In this document: positions 1 to 8,850 of the stretch, piece by piece | Layout: every line of letters begins with the position of its first letter | How positions within the stretch are numbered: the stretch's first letter is position 1 | NCBI GenBank assembly: GCA_051647685.1 | Contig: JBOFEG010000002.1 | Span: 1 to 40,665 of the forward strand | DNA: 40,665 bases | Direction of reading: 5' to 3' | Source of the DNA: CALTSX01 sp051647685 | GTDB taxonomy: Bacteria; Chlamydiota; Chlamydiia; Chlamydiales; CALTSX01 | The notes under the pieces: generated by a model | What the model saw: the letters and a program-made list of their open reading frames with translations, nothing else | Told to the model about the DNA's origin: nothing | The model's database searches: none | Made by a program: the position numbers and the translations under genes

Positions 1-77
1 TAAATGTTTTTTAAATAGTAATAATTAATTATTAATTAATTTGTTTTTCATAATAAACTATAATTAAAATAAATAGT

Positions 78-106
78 TTGACTGAAATCATAATTCTTGA
101 TATTCT
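78..106 (+). promoter_or_regulatory. sigma70-type promoter for adk
   Basis: A -35 element TTGACT (78-83) is separated by 17 bases from a -10 element TATTCT (101-106). Transcription would start near 113, leaving a leader of about 14 bases before the ATG at 127. This placement argues against the upstream in-frame TTG at 97, which lies inside the promoter. No clear Shine-Dalgarno sequence is seen before the ATG. Confidence 0.65.
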
Positions 107-126
107 TGCTTCTCTTAAAAAATATT

Positions 127-771
127 ATGAATACATTACCAATTCTTATTTTACTCGGCCCACCCGGATCGGGAAAGGGAACACAATCTAAGCAACTTAG
201 CAAGGATTTGCACTACTTTCACTTATCCACGGGTGATTTATTGCGCAATGAATCCAAAAAAGAGACCACTCTGGGTAAAAAGATCAGAACTTTTATCGAT
301 GATGGGGAACTCGTACCTGATGAAACTATAGTAAATATTTTACTTAACTCTATCCATGAAAATAATAATTTGGAGGGTATCATTTTAGACGGTTTTCCCA
401 GAACTCTTGCGCAAGCGCACCTCCTTTATAAAAAATGTGGAATTAAAAAAATCATTGTTTTTCATTTAGATGTAGATGATGACACCATTATAAAACGCAT
501 TATCCAAAGACGTGTTTGCAGCCAATGCGGACAATTATATCATTTGGAGTTTCGCCCTTCAAAAAAACTAGGACAATGTGATCTTTGTAATGGAAAACTT
601 GAACAACGAGTTGATGATAATGAATTAACTATTAAAAAAAGATTAGAGATCTATCATAAAGAGATAGGTCCAATTTTAGAATTCTATCGGAATCAAGGTA
701 TATTAATTCACATTAAAGGCAATGACTCGAACAAAAAAATCACTGACTCTATTCTTTACAAATTAAAATAA
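127..771 (+). CDS. adk: adenylate kinase
   Basis: Cytoplasmic adenylate kinase (ATP + AMP = 2 ADP), which keeps adenine nucleotide pools in balance. The 214-residue product has the usual length. The P-loop GPPGSGKG spans residues 11-18, and the NMP-binding segment LDGFPRT lies near residue 88-93. The LID region contains a zinc-type Cys4 cluster (C131, C134, C151, C154), which marks the zinc-binding subtype. An in-frame TTG at 97 would add ten residues, but it lies within the likely promoter, and the ATG at 127 gives a normal N-terminus. The next gene is convergent. Confidence 0.95.
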   Translation: MNTLPILILLGPPGSGKGTQSKQLSKDLHYFHLSTGDLLRNESKKETTLGKKIRTFIDDGELVPDETIVNILLNSIHENNNLEGIILDGFPRTLAQAHLLYKKCGIKKIIVFHLDVDDDTIIKRIIQRRVCSQCGQLYHLEFRPSKKLGQCDLCNGKLEQRVDDNELTIKKRLEIYHKEIGPILEFYRNQGILIHIKGNDSNKKITDSILYKLK

Positions 772-871
772 AAAAATTTATATAATATTTTTTGTTAACA
801 ATAAAAAGTAATTAATAATATCCTTATACAACAAGACAATATTTCTTTTTTATTTTGAAATACCCTTAGTT

Positions 872-1830
872 TCACACTCCGCAGTAAGGTATTTTAACTA
901 TGAGCAATTCACCAACTTTAATCACATAATTAACACTATTTGTATTTATTAAACTTAATTTAGTACCATTTTTACAACAAATTATTGCTTGTATAGTGTG
1001 AACATTACTAATTCTTTGTCCCGTGAAGTCTTTTGGAACAACTATAGTTCCATCATTAGTTCCATCTGACACAGAAAAGTGAAATTCTCCATTTATTTCA
1101 CCTGCTATATCTGTTCTCAGAGACATAGTAACAAAGTAATGACCTTTCCCAAAATTTATCTGTGTGCATAAAGACCCACCCGAGACTTTCTGTGGCTCGA
1201 CCATAGATATGTCGGCTATAGAATGAAGCTGATATACATTCACCTTGTTAGAAGTATTATCATCTACGTACAATTGAATTGTAGCAGTTCTACTAGTTAC
1301 TGGTTGCATCGGTATTTCAAAAAAAGCATGATCTATAACTGTAATGCCAGTAGGGCCTCTCGCTCCTGTGGCTCCTATAGATCCCGTTGTTCCTGTAACC
1401 CCTGGGATGCCTTGGTCTCCTTTGGCTCCTGTGGGTCCTGTAGTTCCGGTTACTCCAGTGGGGCCTCTCGCTCCTGTGGCTCCTATAGATCCCGTTGTTC
1501 CTGTAACCCCTGGGATGCCCCTTGGTCTCCTTTGGCTCCTGTAGTTCCGCTAGTTCCGGTTACTCCAGTGGGGCCTCTCGCTCCTGTGGCTCCTGTGGGG
1601 CCTCTCGCTCCTGTATTGCCTTTAGGCCCCATGGGTCCAGTAGGTCCTGTTGTTCCGATTTCACCAGTACCACATGGACCAGGAGGTCCCGGGATCCCTT
1701 GAAGTCCTCTAGGACCACGACAGGGTTTACAAGGTTTGCAATTTTTTTCTAAATGGAAATAATAAGGAGATGCTGAATATATTGTGACAAAGTTGGTGAG
1801 AAAAAGAAATAAATATAAAATATCTTTCAT
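872..1830 (-). pseudogene. collagen-like secreted protein, frameshifted in a repeat
   Basis: The first part (1830 down to about 1520) encodes a signal peptide (MKDILYLFLFLTNFV...), a short Cys/Lys-rich spacer (CKPCKPC) and Gly-X-Y triplets. It then shifts frame at a C4 run (1518-1521, plus strand) and stops at 1483. The sister repeat at 1410-1411 has only two C residues at the same place. Removing two bases lets the Gly-X-Y repeat continue without a stop into a non-collagen C-terminal domain (from about 1344 down to 872, including the segment starting MQPVTSRTAT). The intact gene would therefore be one exported collagen-like protein of about 319 residues with a globular C-terminal head, as in other bacterial collagen-like surface proteins. 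It may be a decayed gene, a phase-variable gene or an assembly error in a repeat. It lies convergent to adk and downstream of pdhC. Confidence 0.75.
1353..1600. repeat. 108-bp tandem repeat encoding 12 Gly-X-Y triplets
   Basis: The segment starting gggcctctcgctcctgtggc occurs at 1353, 1461 and 1571. The first period is exactly 108 bases (36 codons). The second is 110 because of two extra C bases at 1518-1521. The third copy is partial. Copies 1 and 2 are almost identical, so slippage or unequal recombination is plausible. Confidence 0.85.
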
Positions 1831-1887
1831 TAAAGATGGTTTTTTGTAGTTTTTAGCAATAAAATTTTTTTTGTAAATTTTTTAATT

Positions 1888-3171
1888 TTATAGCAATAAT
1901 ATTGCAGGATTTTCTAAAAATTGTCTTAAAGAATCTAGGAATTTTGCTGCATCTACTCCATCGATAACCCTATGATCTGCGGATAAAGAAACTCGAATTA
2001 CTTTGCTTGGTACCATTCTATCTTCTCTCACAAAAATATGATCACCCATCCCACCTACTGCTAAAATAGCTGCTTGCGGAGGATTAATAACGGCTTGAAA
2101 ATTTTCAATGCCAAACATACCGAGATTCGAAATAGTAAAAGACCCCCCTCGATACTGTTCTGGGGATAATTTATTATTGTGCGCCAAATTTACAAGAGTT
2201 TTGACTTCTGCGGCCAGTTGGCCTAAATCTTTATAATCTGCATGACGAACGATTGGTGTAAATAATCCATCGGGAACGCTTACGGCAATGGCAATATCGA
2301 TTGTTTTAAACCGAATAATTTTCTGATCTATTGAATTAAATCCACTATTTATTTGTGGATGTTCACGAAGAGTAAGAGCAACAGCCCGGAGCATAAAGTC
2401 ATTATATGTGACTTTGATACCTAATTCTTTAAATCCATTGCGGATATCTATGATTTTTGCCATATCAATCATTTGTTGGACATAAAAATGGGGAATAAAA
2501 GTCTTGCTAGAGGCAAGTCTTTCTCCAATAGCGCGTCGCATCGGAGATATTTCTTCCTCTTCATAAGTTCCGGGAGCAATAGTAGGAATCCGTTTAGATG
2601 CAAAGGTACTCCAAGCTTGTGGCATACCAGACTCCACATCCTTACTGATTACTCTGCCACCGGGGCCGGAACCTTTTATCGATGCTAGGTCAATGTTTTT
2701 TTCACTAGCTAATTTTTTAGCAAGTGGTGATGCAAATACATTACTATCTTCTTTCCAATTAAATTGATAATGCGTTAGTGCCGGCTCTGGTGCAAACTTA
2801 GCTCCACTAACGAGTTGACTCTTCTCTTCTTTTGCTGGAGATTCTATTGTTTGTGTTGGAATTTCTGATTTTTTCTCATCAGAAACAGATTGTTGATTTT
2901 CTTTAGAATAAGAATCAAATGATTCATCCTTTGTCGCTGTAAAAATAGCAACGGGATCATTTAAATCAGCTTCTTTTCCCTCGGCGACTATAATTTGACG
3001 CAAGAAACCTTTATCGATGGCTTGGTATTCTACAGTAGCTTTGTCGGTTGCCACCTCAAATAACACATCTCCTTCCTGTATGGAATCCCCCTCCTTTTTG
3101 TGCCATTTTACAATGACTCCTTTTTCCATAGTGGGGGAGAGTTTAGGCATTGTGATTATAGCCATAGCCAT
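1888..3171 (-). CDS. pdhC: pyruvate dehydrogenase E2, dihydrolipoamide acetyltransferase
   Basis: E2 core of the pyruvate dehydrogenase complex, which transfers acetyl groups from lipoamide to CoA. The 427-residue protein has one N-terminal lipoyl domain (residues 4-80, lipoylated K44 in the DKA motif), a Ser/Lys/Glu-rich linker, a peripheral-subunit-binding domain (about 146-180), and a catalytic domain ending in the HRxxDG motif (H400, D404). It is the last gene of a three-gene operon and starts 3 bases after the pdhB stop. A second ATG two codons downstream is an alternative start. A single lipoyl domain is usual for this E1-alpha/beta type of complex. Confidence 0.94.
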   Translation of the reverse strand: MAMAIITMPKLSPTMEKGVIVKWHKKEGDSIQEGDVLFEVATDKATVEYQAIDKGFLRQIIVAEGKEADLNDPVAIFTATKDESFDSYSKENQQSVSDEKKSEIPTQTIESPAKEEKSQLVSGAKFAPEPALTHYQFNWKEDSNVFASPLAKKLASEKNIDLASIKGSGPGGRVISKDVESGMPQAWSTFASKRIPTIAPGTYEEEEISPMRRAIGERLASSKTFIPHFYVQQMIDMAKIIDIRNGFKELGIKVTYNDFMLRAVALTLREHPQINSGFNSIDQKIIRFKTIDIAIAVSVPDGLFTPIVRHADYKDLGQLAAEVKTLVNLAHNNKLSPEQYRGGSFTISNLGMFGIENFQAVINPPQAAILAVGGMGDHIFVREDRMVPSKVIRVSLSADHRVIDGVDAAKFLDSLRQFLENPAILLL

Positions 3172-3174
3172 TCC

Positions 3175-4170
3175 CTAGATAGATAACATATCTTCTATAG
3201 CATGGATAATTCTATCTTTATTGGGAAGACTTTCGTGCTCGAGCATTTTTGAATATGGCATGGGAGTTTCTCTTTGACATACTCGCATAACTGGAGCATC
3301 TAAATATTCAAAACAGTGCTCTTGAATTTGAAAACCAATCTCTGAGCAAATACCAGAGAAACTATGGCCCTCTTCTATGAGAATGCAGTGATGTGTTTTT
3401 TTTACAGAGTTGGCAATGGTTGCGATATCAAGTGGTTTTATAGAGCGTAAGTCAATAACTTCTATAGTAATCCCACGTTGTAGCATTTCTTTGGCGACTG
3501 TCATACAAATATGAATCATACGACTATACGAAACAAGTGTAAGATCTTTTCCGGGGTGTAGTATATTTGCCTGTCCAATTGGAATTAAATACTCTTCTAT
3601 AGGAATTTCCATCTTCATTCCGTAGTCTAGTTCATTCTCTAAAAAAAGTACTGGATTATCAGAGCGAATTGAAGACTTCAACAGTCCTTTGGCATCATAG
3701 GGATTGCTCGGAGCGATCACAATGAAACCGGGAAAATTTGCATATAAAGCTTCTACACAATGAGAATGTTGGCAGGAAACTTGCACAGCAGAACCATTTG
3801 GCCCTCGGAAAACGACGGGAACTTTAAACCTTCCACCAGACATGTAAAAAATCTTGCATGCATTCGAGATTAATTGATCTGCTGCTACAAAAGAGAAGTT
3901 AAAACTCATAAATTCTATCACAGGACGAAGTCCTGTCATAGCGGCTCCAATTCCAATTCCCGTAAAGGCATTCTCCGAAATAGGTGTATCAATTACTCTT
4001 TCTGCTCCCCATTTATCTAACATGCCTTTAGTAACTTTATAAGCTCCGTTATATTCAGCAACTTCTTCCCCAAGAATGATTACATTTTTATCTCTCTCCA
4101 TCTCCTCGTCTAAGGCTTGTCGAATAGCTTCTCTCATTTCAATAAGTTGTTTTTTAGGTTCGGAACTCAT
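3175..4170 (-). CDS. pdhB: pyruvate dehydrogenase E1 component, beta subunit
   Basis: Beta subunit of the thiamine-diphosphate-dependent E1 heterotetramer that decarboxylates pyruvate and reductively acetylates E2. The length (331 residues) is normal for the family. The N-terminus carries the family pattern ALDEEM-x-ILGEEVAEYNGAYKVT, followed by the conserved FRGPNG and C-terminal domain. Its ATG overlaps the pdhA stop by four bases (ATGA), which indicates translational coupling and fixes the start. Confidence 0.94.
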   Translation of the reverse strand: MSSEPKKQLIEMREAIRQALDEEMERDKNVIILGEEVAEYNGAYKVTKGMLDKWGAERVIDTPISENAFTGIGIGAAMTGLRPVIEFMSFNFSFVAADQLISNACKIFYMSGGRFKVPVVFRGPNGSAVQVSCQHSHCVEALYANFPGFIVIAPSNPYDAKGLLKSSIRSDNPVLFLENELDYGMKMEIPIEEYLIPIGQANILHPGKDLTLVSYSRMIHICMTVAKEMLQRGITIEVIDLRSIKPLDIATIANSVKKTHHCILIEEGHSFSGICSEIGFQIQEHCFEYLDAPVMRVCQRETPMPYSKMLEHESLPNKDRIIHAIEDMLSI

Positions 4171-5189
4171 GCATAGACTCCGCTCTCGAGATCTGTTGGA
4201 TCAGGCCAAGGACTCTCTTCTGCAAATTGCATAGAGAGAAGTACAATCTGTTTCTGCTTGTCATTGATTTCTTCATATTCTTTTTCTGTTAACCATCCCA
4301 TCTTTTGCAATAGATGGTTGAGCAAAACAATTGGATCTCTCTTCTGAATCTTTTTCACTTCCGCTTTGGAGCGATAAAGAGCTGGATCAGAAATAGAGTG
4401 CCCCCGAAATCTATCGGTTACAGCTTCAATAAGAATAGGGCGTTTTGTTTTCAGAATCTCTTTTTTTGCTTCATGAAAAGCGGCAAAACAATTTACAAAA
4501 TCCATTCCATCTAAAGTATAAGAACTCATATTGTAACTTTTTGCAAAATGTTCTGCTATCGGTCGCACACAAATTGCTCGGTCAACGGCAGTGCCCATCC
4601 CCCATTGGTTATTTTCTATAACAAAAATAATAGGTAGTTCCCAAAGAGAACAAATATTTAAAGTTTCGTGAAAAGCTCCCTGTGCGACAGCTCCTTCTCC
4701 TAAGAAACAAATGGATAGTTCAGTTTGTCTTTTCAGGTATTTCATAGAAAGTGCTGCCCCTGCTGCAATCGGTAGATGACCTCCCACAATACCAAATCCA
4801 CCTAGGAGTCGCGATGAGTACAAATGCATAGACCCCCCTCTACCTTTGGCATTTCCAGTACTCTTTCCGTAAAGTTCGGCCATAATTTCATTTGGCGTAG
4901 CACCGGTAAGAAGTGCGAGTGCATGACACCTATACGTAGTTATCCACCAATTTTTTTGTCCAAAGACAACGATTGCCGCTGTTTGTATAGCTTCTTGTCC
5001 AGTGTAGGAGTGAAAAAATCCACCAATTTTTCCTTGTTGATACGCGAATTCCGCACGAATTTCAAAATTACGAATCAGAAGCATCTGTTCTAAAGTAGAC
5101 AATAATTGCTTTTTTCCGATTTCCTCAATACAATGAGTAGGGTCATGTGAAAAAAATGTATATTTTGACGAAATCTCTTTCTTTTCCAT
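4167..5189 (-). CDS. pdhA: pyruvate dehydrogenase E1 component, alpha subunit
   Basis: Alpha subunit of the E1 decarboxylase and first gene of the pdhABC operon. Visible features are GGSMHLY and the GGHLPIAAGAA segment, the thiamine-diphosphate motif beginning GEGAVAQGAFHE and ending ENNQWGMGT, and the phosphorylation-loop-like FRGHSISDP. At 340 residues it is full length. Upstream (5190-5314) is an AT-rich gap to the next gene on the same strand. I could not assign a convincing promoter there. Confidence 0.94.
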   Translation of the reverse strand: MEKKEISSKYTFFSHDPTHCIEEIGKKQLLSTLEQMLLIRNFEIRAEFAYQQGKIGGFFHSYTGQEAIQTAAIVVFGQKNWWITTYRCHALALLTGATPNEIMAELYGKSTGNAKGRGGSMHLYSSRLLGGFGIVGGHLPIAAGAALSMKYLKRQTELSICFLGEGAVAQGAFHETLNICSLWELPIIFVIENNQWGMGTAVDRAICVRPIAEHFAKSYNMSSYTLDGMDFVNCFAAFHEAKKEILKTKRPILIEAVTDRFRGHSISDPALYRSKAEVKKIQKRDPIVLLNHLLQKMGWLTEKEYEEINDKQKQIVLLSMQFAEESPWPDPTDLESGVYA

Positions 5190-5314
5190 AGACTTACAGC
5201 TGAACTATTTATTCTGTTCTTGAATTTGACACTAACTAACTAGTTTCTTAAAATCAATCATTTTAATATTAATTAATTTCAAAAGAATAATTTTAATTAT
5301 TGTTAGAACAATTG

Positions 5315-5857
5315 TTAATTACTAGCGGAATTTCTTTCTAAAAGAATTGATTTTTGTTTGAGTTTTTCAAACTCTTGTACAAATTGATGGACAAGACTGT
5401 TTTGTCGAATCACGAGTGCATGCTCACAATGTAGCTTTGCATTTGGTGAAAATGAGCACGATGCATTCCAAACAGTCCCCTGACTTTTACAGACACAGAA
5501 TTTATGATTCATAATGCTTCGAGTTTTCTTCTGACGAATCTCTGGATATATCCAAATTCGACTGCTGCAATGAGACAATTTTTGGAGGAGTTTTCCCAGG
5601 CCAAGTGTTTTGGTATCTACGATAATTTCAATCGCTACCCCTCTTTTGCTAGCTTGCATGAGTGCACGCCAGATTTGTCTATCTGTTAATCGAGAAGTAG
5701 CTATTTGAATAAGTTCTTTTTCTCGATCAATTAATGACAATAACGGAGAAAAAAAATTTGGATTTGGAGAGAAGTATAGTTCAGTTTGCGATGGTTGTTC
5801 TAAAGACATACCTTGTAATGGCAGAAGAGTTACAAAAATCAATAAAACCCATTTCAT
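5315..5857 (-). CDS. exported PLD-like protein with degenerate catalytic motif
   Basis: A 180-residue protein with an N-terminal signal peptide (MKWVLLIFVTLLPLQG) and one phospholipase-D-like domain. The fold signature is visible: a region that should hold HxKxxxxD reads N117-H-K119-FCVC-K124, followed by NASCSFSPNAK and the CEHALVI strand typical of the single-domain Nuc/PLDc_2 type. The catalytic His and Asp positions are occupied by Asn and Lys, so activity is doubtful; a binding role or ongoing decay is possible. The ATG at 5857 was chosen over a TTG ten codons upstream because it gives a clean signal peptide and is preceded by a purine stretch. Confidence 0.7.
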   Translation of the reverse strand: MKWVLLIFVTLLPLQGMSLEQPSQTELYFSPNPNFFSPLLSLIDREKELIQIATSRLTDRQIWRALMQASKRGVAIEIIVDTKTLGLGKLLQKLSHCSSRIWIYPEIRQKKTRSIMNHKFCVCKSQGTVWNASCSFSPNAKLHCEHALVIRQNSLVHQFVQEFEKLKQKSILLERNSASN

Positions 5858-6000
5858 TCCATTTCTCAATCTACAGTTATGTGACAACTAATATACCCTA
5901 TTCTCTGTATTTTCAAATTAAAAAGATGATTCAATCCACTGTTTTATACGTATCCCATCTATTCCTTTCCGAAAAAAATCAAATAACTATAATGTTTGTT

Positions 6001-6699
6001 ATGATCAGAGCTATTTATTACGATACAGAGACTACTGGAGTCAAAGCAGACAAGGATAGAATTATAGAAATTGCAGCATTCGATCCTGTTGAAAATAGAT
6101 CTTTTTCACAACTCATCCATCCCGGTATAGAAATTCCAAGTGAGGCTACTGCTATTCATCACATTACCAATGAAATGGTAAAAAGCGCTCCTCTATTTAA
6201 GGAAATATGGCCAAAATTTTTAGAATTTTGTGACGGAGACGTTATATTGATTGCACATAATAACGATAACTTTGATAAGCATTTTTTAATTGAGGAATGC
6301 CGAAGGAATGAACTCCCCATACCAAACTTTCGCTACATCGACTCTTTAAAATGGTCAAGAAAATACCGGAGAGATCTGCCTAGACATTCGTTGCAACACT
6401 TACGGGAAGTGTATGGAATAGCTCCGAATCAAGCCCACAGAGCCCTTGATGATGTATTTGTACTACATCAAGTTTTTTCAAAAATGATCGATGATCTTCC
6501 GATAGAAGAAGTTTTTGCTCTTTTGCAAGAAGGATCTAGCCTTCCTCGAACTATGCCATTTGGCAAACATAGAGGAAAATCATTACGAGAGCTCCCTAAA
6601 AATTATATTCGTTGGCTACATGAAAATAGCGTTCTAGATAAATTAGAAAATGAACCGTTGAAAGCTGCTCTCATTCAATTAAATTTATTGCCTATATAA
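6001..6699 (+). CDS. DnaQ-like 3'-5' exonuclease with DUF3820-type C-terminus
   Basis: DEDDh exonuclease of the DNA polymerase III epsilon type. ExoI is YYDTETTG at the N-terminus, ExoII is AHNNDNFDKHFL, and ExoIII is HRALDDVF. The C-terminal segment beginning MPFGKHRGKSLRELP, followed by IRWL, matches the small DUF3820 (putative quorum-sensing-regulated virulence factor) module often attached to these exonucleases. It is 232 residues from the ATG at 6001; an ATG at 5992 is equally possible. Upstream in-frame codons back to 5734 overlap the opposite-strand gene and do not look coding. The stop is one base before the DAHP synthase ATG, so the two genes are probably co-translated. Confidence 0.87.
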   Translation: MIRAIYYDTETTGVKADKDRIIEIAAFDPVENRSFSQLIHPGIEIPSEATAIHHITNEMVKSAPLFKEIWPKFLEFCDGDVILIAHNNDNFDKHFLIEECRRNELPIPNFRYIDSLKWSRKYRRDLPRHSLQHLREVYGIAPNQAHRALDDVFVLHQVFSKMIDDLPIEEVFALLQEGSSLPRTMPFGKHRGKSLRELPKNYIRWLHENSVLDKLENEPLKAALIQLNLLPI

Positions 6700-6700
6700 T

Positions 6701-7738
6701 ATGTATACCGAATCGCTTCCCTCTCCAAATACTGTACGCCTATCCCTGCCTTTATTAAAGCCACAACAAAATTTTGTATTAAAAGCTCGCAACTCTATTC
6801 AGAATATTCTTACAGGAAAAGATTCACGTATGTTGCTTTGCATAGGGCCCTGTTCTGTTCACAATATTGATTCATTTTTAGAATTTACGCTTTTATTTAA
6901 GGAAATGATGAAGGAGTTTTCTTCTAAATTCTATTTCGTTTTGCGTGCCTATTTTGAAAAACCTCGTACTAACGGAGGATGGCCTGGATTTTTATATGAT
7001 CCATTTCTGGATAACAGCTGCTCGATTGCAACAGGAATATCTATTACAAGAAATACCATCTTAGAAATTACTAAAAACGAAATTCCCATTGTTATGGAAT
7101 TTGTAGATCCACTTTCGGCATTTTATCTAGATGATATAGTAAGTTTTGTATGCGTTGGAGCCAGAACAGCGATTTCTCCTGTTCACCGCAGGCTTGCATC
7201 TAATCTTCCTTGTCCTGTAGGTTTTAAAAATTGTTTAAGCGGGTCTATTGAAGATGCCATTTATGGTATGGCTCAGGCTGAAAATTCGCATGCCTTTATG
7301 GGAGTTAATTCTGATGGAGAAATCTCTGTAATACGTTCCCTGGGAAATCCTTATAGCGTTTTGATTCTACGAGGGGCAATTAGTGGACCGAATTATACGA
7401 ATGATTATGTTCAAAAAGCAATTTCCCTATTACGAAAGCATAATCAATCACCAAAAATTATTATTGATTGCGCACACGGCAATTCTAATAAATGCGCAGA
7501 AAAACAGATAGATGTATTTGAGTCAATTATCGATCGAAAAGTCCTTACACCTGCTAATCCTATTGTAGGTATCTTTCTTGAGAGTTACTTAAAAAATGGT
7601 AATCAAAACCTATCTTTATCCAGACCCAGAGGTGATACTTCTATTACAGATCCATGTCTCAATTGGAATAGCATGTATAATTTAGTAAAACAGTCTTATG
7701 TAAAATTATCTAGTATGAAAAGTACTATTGTTCATTAA
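6701..7738 (+). CDS. aroF: 3-deoxy-7-phosphoheptulonate (DAHP) synthase, class I
   Basis: First enzyme of the shikimate pathway: phosphoenolpyruvate + erythrose 4-phosphate give DAHP. Family landmarks are LLCIGPCSVHN near residue 45-55, LRAYFEKPRTNGGWPGF, GARTAISPVHRRLAS, PVGFKNCLSG, LRGAISGPNY, IIIDCAHGNSNK and SLSRPRGDTSITDPC. At 345 residues it is full length and of the AroF/G/H type. Which feedback-controlled isozyme it corresponds to cannot be read from the sequence, so the symbol is nominal. It follows the exonuclease gene by one base and overlaps the convergent lipoprotein gene by 14 bases. No other shikimate gene is in the window. Confidence 0.92.
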   Translation: MYTESLPSPNTVRLSLPLLKPQQNFVLKARNSIQNILTGKDSRMLLCIGPCSVHNIDSFLEFTLLFKEMMKEFSSKFYFVLRAYFEKPRTNGGWPGFLYDPFLDNSCSIATGISITRNTILEITKNEIPIVMEFVDPLSAFYLDDIVSFVCVGARTAISPVHRRLASNLPCPVGFKNCLSGSIEDAIYGMAQAENSHAFMGVNSDGEISVIRSLGNPYSVLILRGAISGPNYTNDYVQKAISLLRKHNQSPKIIIDCAHGNSNKCAEKQIDVFESIIDRKVLTPANPIVGIFLESYLKNGNQNLSLSRPRGDTSITDPCLNWNSMYNLVKQSYVKLSSMKSTIVH

Positions 7739-8201
7739 AATGCTGTATGACTTGTGCTTTTGTATCTATCTCCGAATTTTTTAGCTTTATAATATCTACC
7801 CACATTTGATGTGTCCAGACAGCTAGAATTTCTTCATTTTTTGCAACTATTTCTACTTTATAAGTCAGTAATCCTTGTATTTCATAATATTCTTGATCGA
7901 GTAAGGAGTATACAATAGTCCCTCTCTTGCGAGGAATCGGAACATCTAGCGTTTTTACATTGCGGTTTCGAAAAATCATTGAGATTCGAATTAGGCAGTC
8001 CTCAAAAGAGCGATCTGCATCAATATTCCATGAAATGTACAATTTTTTTCCACGAGGTGGGTTATACTGCATAGGGTCTGGTGAGTCTACAAATGAACTT
8101 GCAAGAAGACTTCGATGCATCTTTTCTTGGACAACAGTGACAAAGCTCCTTTGACATCCACTACAAAAAACACATATCAAAAAAAGAAAGATACGTTGCA
8201 T
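7725..8201 (-). CDS. putative lipoprotein, unknown function
   Basis: A 158-residue protein starting MQRIFLFLICVFCSGC, a lipoprotein signal peptide whose lipobox-like end (FCSGC) predicts cleavage before Cys16. The mature part is basic and has no motif I recognise; it contains beta-type stretches such as KLYISWNIDAD. The upstream ATG at 8240 would add 13 residues before the signal peptide and overlap the divergent Nudix gene, so the ATG at 8201 was chosen. It overlaps the 3' end of the DAHP synthase gene by 14 bases. Lipid anchoring is inferred from the N-terminus only. Confidence 0.7.
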   Translation of the reverse strand: MQRIFLFLICVFCSGCQRSFVTVVQEKMHRSLLASSFVDSPDPMQYNPPRGKKLYISWNIDADRSFEDCLIRISMIFRNRNVKTLDVPIPRKRGTIVYSLLDQEYYEIQGLLTYKVEIVAKNEEILAVWTHQMWVDIIKLKNSEIDTKAQVIQHFNEQ

Positions 8202-8229
8202 TATAATCCCTTGCAAATATGGATTTGTT

Positions 8230-8724
8230 ATGACTGACATTCAAAGTGTGATTGGAATCATTTTTAATTTCAACCGGACAAAAGTTTTACTGTTAAAGAG
8301 ACGTGATATCCCTATTTGGGTTTTACCTGGTGGGGGGGTAGAGGAAGGAGAAACATTAGAAGAAGCTATTATTCGTGAAATTAAAGAAGAGACTGGGTAC
8401 ACAAGTCGAATTCGAAAAAAAATTGGGGAATATACCCCTGTACATTGGTTAACAACATCCACTCACCTCTATGAGTGCTCTGTCTTAGAAGGTTCTCTCA
8501 CTACGGGAAATGAGACTCGAGCCATTCAATTTTTTCCAATTGATCAATTGCCAAAACCGACTCCCCCTCCCTTTATTAATTGGATCACAGAAGCAGTGAA
8601 TCACAAAGATATGCTTATTCAAAGACCTCTAGTAGAATTTAACAATTGGGTAGTCCTCCAATATTTATTGCAACATCCCATTCTTATTGCGAAATTTTTA
8701 TGGCATCGATTCCGTCAAATATGA
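8230..8724 (+). CDS. Nudix hydrolase
   Basis: A 164-residue Nudix-family pyrophosphohydrolase that would split a nucleoside diphosphate linked to another group. The Nudix box is complete: G35-x5-E41-x7-R49-E50-I51-x-E53-E54-x-G56-Y57. The N-terminal strand carries the usual VLLLKRRDIPIWVLPGGG lead-in. The substrate cannot be told from the sequence. It is transcribed divergently from the lipoprotein gene, with 28 bases between the two chosen starts. Confidence 0.9.
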   Translation: MTDIQSVIGIIFNFNRTKVLLLKRRDIPIWVLPGGGVEEGETLEEAIIREIKEETGYTSRIRKKIGEYTPVHWLTTSTHLYECSVLEGSLTTGNETRAIQFFPIDQLPKPTPPPFINWITEAVNHKDMLIQRPLVEFNNWVVLQYLLQHPILIAKFLWHRFRQI

Positions 8725-8770
8725 ATATGACTATTTCCTTTTATATTACATTAAATTCTGCTTCCCTATA

Positions 8771-8812
8771 AATTCTATCTTGATAGTATGAAATTCTATG
8801 ATAGATAGAATT
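8771..8812. repeat. inverted repeat between the Nudix gene and acpS
   Basis: AATTCTATC (8771-8779) is complementary to GATAGAATT (8804-8812). The repeat lies in the 126-base gap between two plus-strand genes and lacks a T run, so it could be a weak terminator, an operator or neither. Nothing else is evident in the gap. Confidence 0.3.
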
Positions 8813-8850
8813 ATACATTACAAAACTAACTTTTACATAATTAATTTCTG

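Noticed and set aside
1353..1600. CRISPR-like array
   Set aside because: The repeats are contiguous, 108 bases long, coding for Gly-X-Y and have no unique spacers.
1223..1702. 159-residue plus-strand reading frame over the collagen-like gene
   Set aside because: It is the antisense of Gly-X-Y repeats, which yields Pro/Val- or Ser/Cys-rich open frames by composition. The minus strand carries the signal peptide and collagen pattern.
5734..6000. N-terminal extension of the exonuclease gene
   Set aside because: It overlaps the opposite-strand PLD-like gene and adds 89 residues before the ExoI motif that do not resemble any domain; the ATG at 6001 gives a normal protein.
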